Below are positions 54,894 to 62,993 of a DNA stretch of 64,000 bases, in pieces. Under the pieces are notes generated by a model. The model saw nothing but the letters and a program-made list of their open reading frames with translations, searched no databases and was not told the origin of the DNA. The stretch covers positions 1 through 64,000 of the forward strand of contig QCNQ01000001.1 in NCBI GenBank assembly GCA_003213155.1. The letters are read 5' to 3'. This DNA comes from Pelagibacteraceae bacterium AG-426-G02. GTDB taxonomy: Bacteria > Pseudomonadota > Alphaproteobacteria > Pelagibacterales > Pelagibacteraceae. The position numbers were made by a program, and so were the translations under genes. Positions within the stretch are counted from its first letter, which is position 1, and every line of letters starts with the position of its first letter.

Positions 54894-56999
54894 ATGAAAA
54901 TCGCATCAATATTACCATATAAAGAAAACTATACACTAAAAGGAGCTGGAGCAGTTGCTCTATGGATCAGTGATTTTGTAAGAGATTCTAAATATAAGAA
55001 AGATACTTACATTATAGGTAGTACAAAAAACAAAAATTATTTAACAAAAAATTACATAAATATAGATAATATTAATTCGAAACTTAATAGTACAACTAAA
55101 GAGTATTCAAATAAAATTATTAATAAAATCAAAAATTTAAATTTTGATGTTTTAGAATTACATAATAGACCAATTATGGTTAATGAATTTTTTGGAAAAT
55201 TAAATTCAAAAATTATATTATATTTTCATAATGACCCAACTACGATGAAAGGTGCTAAATCGGTAAATGAAAGAATCTATCTATTAAAAAATGTTGATAA
55301 AATTATTTTTATCTCAAAATGGATAAAAAAAAAATTTTTTGAAAATTTACCAAATTTATCAGATAACAAAACTCAAATAATTTATCATAGTATCGATCCA
55401 ATAAGAAAAAATCCCAAAAAAAATAAACAAATAATTTTTGTAGGAAAATTAAATGAATCTAAAGGATATGATCTGTATTGCAAATCAATGTTTAAAATTT
55501 TAGATCGATATAATGATTGGTGTGCTATTTCAATAGGTGAAGAAAGAAGATTTCAAAATTTTCCTACTCATAAAAGACACTTTAATCTTGGTCAAATTCC
55601 ACATAATAAAGTTTTAGATTATTTAAGCAAATCTGAAATTGCTGTTATTCCCTCAAGATGGGAAGAACCATTTGGAAGAACTGCATTAGAAGCTTCTTCG
55701 CGGGGCTGTGCAACAATAATCTCTGGTACCGGTGGTCTTGCTGAGACAACAGATTATGCGATAAAACTCAAAAAATTAGACACTAAAAATATTGAGAGTG
55801 AAATTATAAGACTTATTAAAAATGATAAATTAAGAAAAAATATTCAAATCAAAAGTAAAAAATTTGTTAAACACAAATTGAAAAATAATTCTCAAAAAAT
55901 TGATTATATGAGAAATTCACTATTTCCTTTCAAAAAAATTAATATTAATAAAAATAAATTAAGAATTTTAAATATCTATAATTTAGCACAAAAATTAAAT
56001 CATAGAATTTATAACCTGTCATTAGGTAAAAAATTTACTAATGGTTTTATTAGAAATGGTCACGATGTTATCGAAATTAGTGATAGAGATTATGTTAGAC
56101 TAAATAAAAGTATTAATCTATTTGGAGCTAGAGAAAAATTTCATAGTTATTTAGTCGAAACTTTTAAAAATTACAACCCAGATTTAATTATTTTTGGACA
56201 TTCAGATAACGTAAATCAAGAAATCTTATCTGATTTTAGATCAATTAATAAAAAAATAATTATCTCTCAATGGAATGAGGATCCATTGATGAATAATTTA
56301 CCAGATACTCATGAAAATATTAATAAATTGAGTAAATTTTTTCCAATAGTAGATCATTCATTCATTACAACTAATCCTACTACACTAAATCTATCTAAGA
56401 AATATATTAAAAAAGTTCATTTTTTTATGACACCTGTGGATAGAAATATTGAATGTTTTGATGTTTACAATCTTAAACCTTCTAATGATGTTTTTTATGC
56501 AATGAGTCATGGGGTTAATCGTGCAACTTTAAAAATTGGAAAAACAGATAGCAGAGTCATTTTTTTAGAAAAACTTATTAAAAAAATTAATGGAATTAAA
56601 TATGATTTTTATGGAATTGGAAAGCAAGAACCTGTTTGGGGTAATGAATTTTATAAATCATTAGTTAATTCAAAAATGGCCTTAAATCTTAGTAGGGGAG
56701 AACCTACAAAACATTACTCGAGTAATAGAATTGCCTCGCTTATGGGAAATGGATTACTAGTTTTTATTGACAAAAAAGTAAAAATGGGAACTTTTTTTAA
56801 TTCAAATGAAATAGTTTCTTATAATGACGTCAGTGATCTTGCTGAAAAAATAAAATTTTATAAGAAAAATGATAAATTAAGAATTAAAATTGCTAAAAAA
56901 GGCAAAGAAAAATATTTCAAACTATTTAATGAAGTAAAAATTGCAAAATATATAGTTAATAAATCTTTGGGTAATAAAGCTTCCTTAATTGATGACTAA
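54894..56999 (+). CDS. Two-domain glycosyltransferase (GT4-like plus CgeB/GT1-like)
   Basis: A 701 aa cytoplasmic protein of two GT-B-type units. The first (about 1-345) has QIIFVGKLNESKGYDLYCKS and the nucleotide-sugar site VIPSRWEEPFGRTALEASSR, typical of GT4. The second (about 355-690) has EISDRDYVRLN, MSHGVNRATLKIG, ALNLSRGEPTKHYSSNRIAS and a closing NEIVSYNDVSDLAEKIKFY, resembling CgeB-like glycosyltransferases. Substrate unknown; a surface polysaccharide role is inferred from the methyltransferase next to it (8-base overlap). Confidence 0.85.
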   Translation: MKIASILPYKENYTLKGAGAVALWISDFVRDSKYKKDTYIIGSTKNKNYLTKNYINIDNINSKLNSTTKEYSNKIINKIKNLNFDVLELHNRPIMVNEFFGKLNSKIILYFHNDPTTMKGAKSVNERIYLLKNVDKIIFISKWIKKKFFENLPNLSDNKTQIIYHSIDPIRKNPKKNKQIIFVGKLNESKGYDLYCKSMFKILDRYNDWCAISIGEERRFQNFPTHKRHFNLGQIPHNKVLDYLSKSEIAVIPSRWEEPFGRTALEASSRGCATIISGTGGLAETTDYAIKLKKLDTKNIESEIIRLIKNDKLRKNIQIKSKKFVKHKLKNNSQKIDYMRNSLFPFKKININKNKLRILNIYNLAQKLNHRIYNLSLGKKFTNGFIRNGHDVIEISDRDYVRLNKSINLFGAREKFHSYLVETFKNYNPDLIIFGHSDNVNQEILSDFRSINKKIIISQWNEDPLMNNLPDTHENINKLSKFFPIVDHSFITTNPTTLNLSKKYIKKVHFFMTPVDRNIECFDVYNLKPSNDVFYAMSHGVNRATLKIGKTDSRVIFLEKLIKKINGIKYDFYGIGKQEPVWGNEFYKSLVNSKMALNLSRGEPTKHYSSNRIASLMGNGLLVFIDKKVKMGTFFNSNEIVSYNDVSDLAEKIKFYKKNDKLRIKIAKKGKEKYFKLFNEVKIAKYIVNKSLGNKASLIDD

Positions 57000-57696
57000 A
57001 TTTTTTAAAAATTTATATCGATTATTATCAATCGGATCACCTATATTTATTATTTTAAATTATATAAGAAACTTTTTACCCAATTATAAAACGAAAAAAA
57101 AATCAAAAAAAATTGAGAATATAATTTATGAAAAATTTCAAAGTGTAAATTATAATGAGAAATGGTTTTGTAATAATCTCTATTATTTATCTACTAATTT
57201 AAAAAATTCCAAAAATGTTAAAAATATACTTGAGATTGGTTCTTACGAAGGAAGAAGTGCAATTTTTTTTTTAAAAAATTTCTCTGACAGCAAAATAACT
57301 TGTGTTGATACTTGGGCTGGAAGTGATGAACATAGCAGTGTTAATTTTGAATTAATTGAGAAAAACTTTGATCTAAATACATCATTTTATCAATCAAATA
57401 ATACTTTGATAAAACACAAAATGACATCTAATGAATTTTTTAAAGAAAATCATAAATATTTTGATTTAATCTATGTTGATGGTGATCATTCTTCTGATCA
57501 AGTTAAAATTGATTTAATTAATTCTTGGAATGCTTTAAAAAATGGTGGTTTTTTAGTGTTAGACGATTATATGTGGTGGTACTATAAAGATCTAAAAAAA
57601 AATCCATCAACTCCAATAAATGATTTTATTAAAACAAATATTTCAAATATTTCAAAATTAGTTGTTTGGCAACAAGTAATAATTCAAAAAACTTAA
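56992..57696 (+). CDS. Class I SAM-dependent methyltransferase
   Basis: A 234 aa product from ATG 56992, which overlaps the glycosyltransferase gene by 8 bases. After a hydrophobic N-terminal segment (SPIFIILNYIRNFLP), motif I is NILEIGSYEGRSAIFFLKNF, then TCVDTWAGSDEHSS, YFDLIYVDGDHSSDQVKID and GGFLVLDDYMWWYYKD. This is a Methyltransf_24-like domain, often in glycan or surface-polymer clusters. Substrate unknown. Its stop abuts the stop of the convergent recombinase gene. Confidence 0.85.
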   Translation: MTKFFKNLYRLLSIGSPIFIILNYIRNFLPNYKTKKKSKKIENIIYEKFQSVNYNEKWFCNNLYYLSTNLKNSKNVKNILEIGSYEGRSAIFFLKNFSDSKITCVDTWAGSDEHSSVNFELIEKNFDLNTSFYQSNNTLIKHKMTSNEFFKENHKYFDLIYVDGDHSSDQVKIDLINSWNALKNGGFLVLDDYMWWYYKDLKKNPSTPINDFIKTNISNISKLVVWQQVIIQKT

Positions 57697-58650
57697 TTAT
57701 AATTTTACTTTATTCAAAGCATTATTTTTAAAGATATTTGCTTCTTTTATGTATCTTCTCACCATTTGTGTTGTTTTGTGACCAGTCATTTTCATAATAC
57801 TCCGTTCATCAGCACCAGCTTCTGCAGCAACAGTTGCAAAACCCGATCTTAAACTATGACCTGCAAAATTTTTATTATCGATTCCTGCTAAATTTAAATA
57901 ATTTTTCATTAATAAAACTACTGATTGGTCGGTTAATCTTTTTTCTGTTAATGATGACCCTTTAGAAAATCTTCTAAAAATAGGTCCAGATTTAATTTTA
58001 GAAATTTCTAGCCACTTTTTAAGATTGACTACAGGGCAATAGTTTTCGTTAGTAAAGTAGGGTAGCCCTTTTAGCATTCCTTCACCAAATTGATCTGTTT
58101 TTGATCTTCTGATAGTGATTTTAAGACCTTCAGGAACGAATTCCAAGTCTTCATAATCAATTGAAATAAGTTCAGTTCGTCTAAATCCGCCTCCGAAGCC
58201 GACTAAGATAATAGACTTATCTCTATACTTCTTTAAATCCTCGATTTTTTGTTCATTTATTACATTAATTATTGATTTTAAATGATTGATTAATATGGGT
58301 TTTTTACCTTTTTGAATGCTTCCTTTAACTCTTCTTATTCCCATTAAATTTTCAACAATTATAGGATGTTTGGTGTCTAGATAATGCCCTTTAAGTTTAT
58401 GAACCATGCTAATTGATACCAAGCGTCTTCTTAAAGTACTTATTTTGGAATTTTTAGAAAGGTGCGTAAGGTATAATGAAACTATTTTAGGCTCTGAAGG
58501 TAAAGAATTTAGACCATGCTTAGCACAAAAAGCTCCAAAATCCTTAAAGTCTGATTTATAGGCTCTTAGAGTGTTATTTGACTTTGAACTTCTGAGGTTA
58601 TTCAAAGTTGCCTCATGAAGAGATTTTAAATCAGTTGTCAGTTCATTCAT
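57697..58650 (-). CDS. Tyrosine site-specific recombinase (integrase/Xer family)
   Basis: A 317 aa DNA strand-exchange enzyme. The N-terminal SAM-like core-binding domain (about 1-100: NTLRAYKSDFKDFGAFCAKH) precedes the catalytic domain with arginine in GGFRRTELISIDYEDL, lysine in IRRSKTDQFGEG, HSLRSGFATVAAEAGADERS, the second H in MTGHKTTQMVRR, and nucleophile Y300. All six catalytic positions are present. The tail resembles phage/plasmid integrases more than XerC or XerD. A 33-bp inverted repeat lies 4 bases upstream of its start. Confidence 0.92.
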   Translation of the reverse strand: MNELTTDLKSLHEATLNNLRSSKSNNTLRAYKSDFKDFGAFCAKHGLNSLPSEPKIVSLYLTHLSKNSKISTLRRRLVSISMVHKLKGHYLDTKHPIIVENLMGIRRVKGSIQKGKKPILINHLKSIINVINEQKIEDLKKYRDKSIILVGFGGGFRRTELISIDYEDLEFVPEGLKITIRRSKTDQFGEGMLKGLPYFTNENYCPVVNLKKWLEISKIKSGPIFRRFSKGSSLTEKRLTDQSVVLLMKNYLNLAGIDNKNFAGHSLRSGFATVAAEAGADERSIMKMTGHKTTQMVRRYIKEANIFKNNALNKVKL

Positions 58651-58654
58651 AAAA

Positions 58655-58687
58655 TTACTATTGATAACAATTAATTATCACTAGTAA
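58655..58687. repeat. 33-bp inverted repeat, probable recombinase core site or operator
   Basis: Left arm TTACTATTGATAA (58655-58667), spacer CAATTAA (58668-58674), right arm TTATCACTAGTAA (58675-58687). The arms are inverted copies that differ at one of 13 positions. Two arms of 11-13 bp around a 6-8 bp spacer is the format of tyrosine-recombinase crossover sites (dif, loxP), and the inner ATAA...TTAT ends recall dif. It begins 4 bases from the recombinase start codon, so it could also be an operator. Function is inferred. Confidence 0.6.
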
Positions 58688-58731
58688 TATATCAAGTGAT
58701 TTTTAATGTCAATAGTTTAAATATAAAAATT

Positions 58732-58908
58732 ATGGGTTCAATTGATGGAGAAATTCCTGCTGTATGGTTTTTAATTACATCTGTAGGATTTATTATTTTA
58801 AGTTCAATTCAGTATAAAAATCATGGCAAAAGCATAGAAACTATTTTTTTATCTATCTTGGCAATCTTATTTTTAATCAGCTATTTTATCTTAGTTTTCA
58901 AAGCTTAA
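58732..58908 (+). CDS. Small two-helix membrane protein, function unknown
   Basis: Not recognised. A 58 aa product from ATG 58732 (MGSIDGEIPAVWFLITSVGF); a GTG at 58696 in frame would add 12 residues. It has two hydrophobic segments (about residues 9-22 and 36-57) joined by a polar loop QYKNHGKSIE, so an inner-membrane hairpin is likely. It lies between the recombinase inverted repeat and the folded non-coding stretch. Small size makes the coding call moderate only. Confidence 0.5.
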   Translation: MGSIDGEIPAVWFLITSVGFIILSSIQYKNHGKSIETIFLSILAILFLISYFILVFKA

Positions 58909-59000
58909 TTTATCCCCAATATTCACAGGAATTGCTATAAATTTTCAGAATCAATTAAAAGGTGATACAGCTTCAAAATCATATCTGTTAACATGTAAAT

Positions 59001-59190
59001 GAATTAAGGGGCAACCCTTAACTGGCCAATTGGGCAAAAGCCGAGAGGTACAAATCCAAGGGGCAGAAAGTTCTGCAAAGCATCGCTGAACATGCAGAAC
59101 GGGAGGCATGGCGGTAGCGCATCAACGACGTGCCAAAACAACTGTTCTTTGCACCTTTAAAAGTGCAAGGAAACAGGGGTTTCTGAGGAA
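59001..59190 (+). ncRNA. Candidate structured RNA, family not recognised
   Basis: By hand count 94 of 190 bases are G or C, against roughly a quarter to a third in neighbouring sequence, with no good reading frame. Hairpins seen: TTAAGGG/CCCTTAA with a GCAA tetraloop (59004-59021); GTTCTGCA/TGCAGAAC (59070-59077 with 59093-59100); GGCATG/CGTGCC (59105-59110 with 59129-59134) enclosing GCG/CGC; and a 13-bp stem with one bulge (59142-59154 with 59163-59176). A GNRA loop favours the plus strand. I found no match to tmRNA, RNase P, SRP, 6S or common riboswitches. It ends at the alkyltransferase ribosome-binding site, so it may be a leader. Confidence 0.6.
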
Positions 59191-59192
59191 AA

Positions 59193-59468
59193 ATGCATCT
59201 TAAAGGCACTAAATTTCAATTAAAAGTCTGGAAATACCTTAAAACTATACCAAAAGGTAAAATAAGAACATATAAACAAGTTGCTGCTGCTATAAACAGC
59301 CCTAAATCAGCTAGAGCTGTTGCTAATGCTTGTGCTAAAAACCCATATGCCCCAAAAATACCTTGTCATAGAGTGATTAGATCTGATGGAGCTCTTGGAG
59401 GTTACTCAGGTAGAGGTGGAATCAAGCAAAAGCTCAAATTACTAAGATCTGAAAAAGTAGCTATTTAG
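59193..59468 (+). CDS. Single-domain methylated-DNA--cysteine alkyltransferase
   Basis: O6-alkylguanine repair protein reduced to the catalytic C-terminal domain (91 aa). It has the DNA-recognition helix region TYKQVAAAINSPKSARAVANA and the active-site motif IPCHRVI with acceptor C58, so it is of the alkyltransferase type and not a tryptophan-containing ATL. The Ada-like N-terminal domain is missing, and the upstream frame is closed by TGA at 59184, so it is not a cut-off longer gene. GAGGA lies 3 bases before the ATG. Confidence 0.9.
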   Translation: MHLKGTKFQLKVWKYLKTIPKGKIRTYKQVAAAINSPKSARAVANACAKNPYAPKIPCHRVIRSDGALGGYSGRGGIKQKLKLLRSEKVAI

Positions 59469-59930
59469 AGTTATTTTAAACCTTTTTTAAGTTAAAAAAG
59501 CCAGTAAAATAAACGTTTTTTTACCTTTTTTTGAGATTACTTTACAAATAACATAATTCACCCTTCGGTTGTACCATATATTAACATATACGAAAAATAG
59601 ACCCATCTATGGGCGTTTAAATGCTATATTCAATTAGTGCATCGCTCTACTATTCAACTATATCAATGCTTTTGGACTGCCCTATTTTTTTGAAATTTTC
59701 ATGACCACAATCGAAAAAAGTCCTTATTTTAAAAGGATATTTGATGGTTTTCTTAATTTGCCATAAATCCCAACTTTTGCAGCACATATGAGGGTGATTT
59801 TAACATTCAATGGTCTAAAATATTCAAAAATTTTTGTTATTTATATTTTTAATAAAAATACAATAAATACAATAGTTTATAATAAGTACTTAATGTAATA
59901 CTTTAGATAATAGTAAATAAATATTACCTT
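59469..59930. other. 462-base stretch without a recognisable gene
   Basis: No open frame of useful length on either strand. Just after the alkyltransferase there is an AT-rich palindrome (CTTTTTTAA at 59482-59490 against TTAAAAAAG at 59492-59500), which could be a weak transcript end. Further on I see only short hairpins, for example CCCA-TCTA-TGGG near 59602-59613. The rest is AT-rich sequence between the plus-strand alkyltransferase and the 3' end of a minus-strand transporter. It is the longest gene-free stretch in the window. Confidence 0.7.
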
Positions 59931-60782
59931 TTATTTTACTTTTTTAACTAAGTTCTCTCTTCTTGAGATGTAGATACCACTTAATACAATAATAAACAAA
60001 CCTAAGAAAGTCCAATTATCAGGGAAATCACTAAAGAAATAATAGCCTATAACTATGTTAGTAATGATCTCAAAATAACTAAATGGAGCTAATTTTGAAG
60101 CATCAGCGTATTTTAGAGATAATATTAGAAATAAGTGACCTACGCAGGCAAATACACCAATAGCAGCCATCATTGACCACTGATTAATTGTTGGCTTTAT
60201 CCAAACAAAAGGCATTACACATGAAATAATAACAGCCCCTACTACACCAGTTAACAATAAAGTTAATAAAGGGTTGTCTGAAGTACTTAACTTACGAGTA
60301 ATAATTAAATAAAATCCATACATTATTCCTGTTCCAAGCGCAGCAATACTTGCTAAATTAATTTCTACAAAACCAGGTCTTATAACAACCAAGGATCCTA
60401 TAAATCCTATAATTACAGCTGACCATCTTCTAAATCCAACCTTCTCACCTAAAAAAATTGGAGAAAAAGCTGTAACAATCAAAGGTGCAACAAACGCCAA
60501 AGTTAATGCTTTTGCTAAAGAGATTACTGAAATGGCATAAAAGAAACAAATATTTGCTGTTAAAAGTATTAAGCCTCTTATAAATTGTAGCTTTGGTTTG
60601 TCTGTCCAAACAAGATTTTCTCGAAAAAAGAAAAACATAATTGGTAAAGTGAACGCCACAGTAAAAAAATATCTTGCCCAAGTGATTTGTAATACGGGTA
60701 ATTCTGCACTTAAATATTTAGCAAAACCATCCATAATTGGAAGCATTACCCACGCTAAAAGATTAAATGTAATAGCCTTCAT
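59931..60782 (-). CDS. EamA-domain drug/metabolite transporter
   Basis: Inner-membrane permease of the DMT superfamily, 283 aa with about ten helices in two EamA repeats (about 5-130 and 140-275). Typical pieces are ITWARYFFTVAFTLPI, SLAKALTLAFVAPLIVTAFS, FIGSLVVIRPG near the end of repeat 1 and KYADASKLAPFSYFEIITN in repeat 2. Substrate not predictable. It follows the AEC transporter gene by 16 bases on the same strand. Confidence 0.9.
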   Translation of the reverse strand: MKAITFNLLAWVMLPIMDGFAKYLSAELPVLQITWARYFFTVAFTLPIMFFFFRENLVWTDKPKLQFIRGLILLTANICFFYAISVISLAKALTLAFVAPLIVTAFSPIFLGEKVGFRRWSAVIIGFIGSLVVIRPGFVEINLASIAALGTGIMYGFYLIITRKLSTSDNPLLTLLLTGVVGAVIISCVMPFVWIKPTINQWSMMAAIGVFACVGHLFLILSLKYADASKLAPFSYFEIITNIVIGYYFFSDFPDNWTFLGLFIIVLSGIYISRRENLVKKVK

Positions 60783-60798
60783 ATAAGAAGGATATAGA

Positions 60799-61701
60799 TT
60801 AATTAAAGTATTTTAAAGCAAAGAATACAACAATTGGAATAGTTATAAAAGACATGAGTGTTGACACAACAATAGTACTAGCAACACTATCAACAATTTT
60901 TTTAGGTGAATAAATTGATGCAACAAGATAATTAAGAACCGCGCTAGGCATTGAACATTGTATCAGTAATACACCAGCTGCGAACCCTTCTAGACCAAAA
61001 TATAATATCAATAAATAACCGATAATAGGTCCAACAATTACTCGGCCTAAAGAAGAAAATATTGCCTTGTTAAGTGAAAAAACTTTAAGTCTTGTTAGTG
61101 CTATTCCTAATGACATCAAAATTAAAAATATCGTGGCATACATTAATAAAAAAGTAGTATTTTCTATAAATCCTGGAAGTTCATAATCGTAATAAAGTAA
61201 AAAAACTGCAATAATGATTGCATAAAAAGGTGGGCTTTTTAGTATGACTTGTAAACTAAATTTTCTATCTGCTAAAAAAACACCTAATGTAAAGTGACAC
61301 AAAATGATTAAAGCAGAAATAGCGGCTGAAACACCAAGACCTTGAGACCCGTACGCGAATAAACATATTGGTAAACCCATATTACCAGTATTAGGCATTG
61401 TTAAAGGCGGAAGTTCTCTTATTATATCTTTAGTATTCAAAAGAAATAATATGATTATTCCAACAATAATGAACCCAACAATTGCAATTGCATAGTACCA
61501 AAAATAGTTAATAAAAATACTAAATGATATATTTACTGGATTTAATGCATAAATAATCATTGCCGGTGTACCAACATTTGCAGCAAAATTAGTGATAAAT
61601 GTAGTGTCAATTTTAGGATTTTTTTTGCCGAGATAATATCCAATACCCACAACAAAGAATACTGGAAACAAAACTTCAAAAAGTTTTATATAAATATCCA
61701 T
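60799..61701 (-). CDS. AEC (auxin efflux carrier) family transporter
   Basis: Inner-membrane carrier of 300 aa with about ten helices. Family features are the N-terminal FPVFFVVGIGYYLGKK, NFAANVGTPAMIIYAL, the conserved PNTGNMGLPICLFAYG in the middle and QCSMPSAVLNYLVASIY in the second half. Bacterial AEC proteins move malonate, malate or other small acids; substrate here is unknown. Its start overlaps the hom stop by one base, so it could export or import a metabolite tied to amino acid synthesis, but that is inference. Confidence 0.9.
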   Translation of the reverse strand: MDIYIKLFEVLFPVFFVVGIGYYLGKKNPKIDTTFITNFAANVGTPAMIIYALNPVNISFSIFINYFWYYAIAIVGFIIVGIIILFLLNTKDIIRELPPLTMPNTGNMGLPICLFAYGSQGLGVSAAISALIILCHFTLGVFLADRKFSLQVILKSPPFYAIIIAVFLLYYDYELPGFIENTTFLLMYATIFLILMSLGIALTRLKVFSLNKAIFSSLGRVIVGPIIGYLLILYFGLEGFAAGVLLIQCSMPSAVLNYLVASIYSPKKIVDSVASTIVVSTLMSFITIPIVVFFALKYFN

Positions 61702-62993
61702 TAATTATAGAGTCTAATTAAAGTTGGAAATTTAAGAATATTTTTATTTTTCTTAAAAATTGATAGACAATTTTTTATATTTTTTTCAGTAGTTTTATGG
61801 CTTATAATAACAATTGTAGCCTTCTTATTTTTCTTATCAGGAGTTTGAATAATTCTTTTTACTGAGATCTTAAATTTAGATAATCGATTTGTTATTAAAG
61901 ATAAAACGCCCTGTTTATCCTTAACCTCAAATCTAAGATATAATGAATTAGAATAATTTTGATTGTTAAAGGGTTTTATAGATTTTCTTTTATTATAAGA
62001 AATTCCAAAAGGGGGTTTAATATTTCCTCTCAAAATTGATAATAAATCTGATAATAAAGATGATGAGGTTGGTCCAGGACCAGCCCCCTCTCCTTGTAAA
62101 ATACTTTGACCTACTGGTTTGCCCTCCGTAATAACCGCATTCATTACACCATTCACATTTCCGATATATGAGTTTTTACTCACTAAACATGGATGTACTG
62201 TTTCAAATAATTGATTATTAATAATTTCAGAAATCCCAAGTAATTTTATCCTCAAACCTAATTGATTTGCTATTTTAATATCTTCTAGCTTAATGTTTTC
62301 AATTCCTTCCATTATACACTTACTTTTTGATATTTTGATATTAAATGAAAGCGCTGATAAAATTCTAATTTTAGCAAAAGCATCGAAACCATTAAGATCT
62401 AATTTAGGATTACCTGGTTCAGCATAACCAAGTACCTGAGCTTTCTTTAAAACTTTTTCAAAACTTTCGTTACTATTTTCCATCTCTGATAAGATATAAT
62501 TAGTTGTCCCATTTAAGATTCCATAAACTTTTTTAATCTTATTAGTTGCTAAACCCTCCTTAATAGTTCGAAGAATTGGAATTCCTCCAGCAACAGAAGC
62601 CTCGAACTCTAGATTTACTTTATTCGTTTCAGCTAGTTTAGCTAAATGGTCCCCATGTTTAGCAATTAATGCTTTATTTGGCGTTATTACATTTACTTTA
62701 TTTTTCAAAGCGTATTCTACTATCTTTTTGGAAATACCATCAGATAAACCAATACATTCAAATAAAATATCTATTTTTTTTTCTTTAAAAATTTTTAAAG
62801 GATTTGAATAAAAAATTTTTTTATCTATGTTAAACCGTCTTTTTTTATTTTTATTTTTAGCAGATATAGCTACAATATTTATTTTTTTTCCAGTTTTTAT
62901 CTCTATTTCTTTCTTCTTTGAATTTAATTCATTGTACAAAAATATTCCGACCTGACCCAATCCAACTAGTGCAATATTTATATTTTTATTCAT
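61701..62993 (-). CDS. hom: Homoserine dehydrogenase
   Basis: Reduces aspartate semialdehyde to homoserine for threonine and methionine synthesis. The 430 aa product has the N-terminal NAD(P) domain (IALVGLGQVGIFLYNELNSK), NVITPNKALIAKHGDHLAKLA, the catalytic region GILNGTTNYILSEMEN, YAEPGNPKLDLNGFDAFAKI, and a C-terminal ACT domain (YLRFEVKDKQGVLSLITNRL) for feedback control. Monofunctional, not fused to aspartokinase. Its start abuts the lipoprotein gene stop. Confidence 0.96.
   Translation of the reverse strand: MNKNINIALVGLGQVGIFLYNELNSKKKEIEIKTGKKINIVAISAKNKNKKRRFNIDKKIFYSNPLKIFKEKKIDILFECIGLSDGISKKIVEYALKNKVNVITPNKALIAKHGDHLAKLAETNKVNLEFEASVAGGIPILRTIKEGLATNKIKKVYGILNGTTNYILSEMENSNESFEKVLKKAQVLGYAEPGNPKLDLNGFDAFAKIRILSALSFNIKISKSKCIMEGIENIKLEDIKIANQLGLRIKLLGISEIINNQLFETVHPCLVSKNSYIGNVNGVMNAVITEGKPVGQSILQGEGAGPGPTSSSLLSDLLSILRGNIKPPFGISYNKRKSIKPFNNQNYSNSLYLRFEVKDKQGVLSLITNRLSKFKISVKRIIQTPDKKNKKATIVIISHKTTEKNIKNCLSIFKKNKNILKFPTLIRLYN

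Noticed and set aside
59041-59064. GGTACAAATCC resembling a tRNA or tmRNA T-loop.
   Set aside because: The flanking bases do not form a 5-bp T stem or an acceptor stem, and no tag-peptide frame is present.
59183-59190. CTGAGGA as a possible hammerhead ribozyme core, and GAGGAAA as an RNase P conserved region.
   Set aside because: No matching GAAA and stem arrangement for a hammerhead, and the other RNase P conserved blocks are missing; the bases are better explained as the Shine-Dalgarno of the alkyltransferase.
59018-59209. A 63-codon frame on the minus strand within the folded non-coding stretch.
   Set aside because: Its composition (many Cys, Ser, Arg) is unlike the proteome here, it has no ribosome-binding site, and it is a by-product of the GC-rich hairpins.
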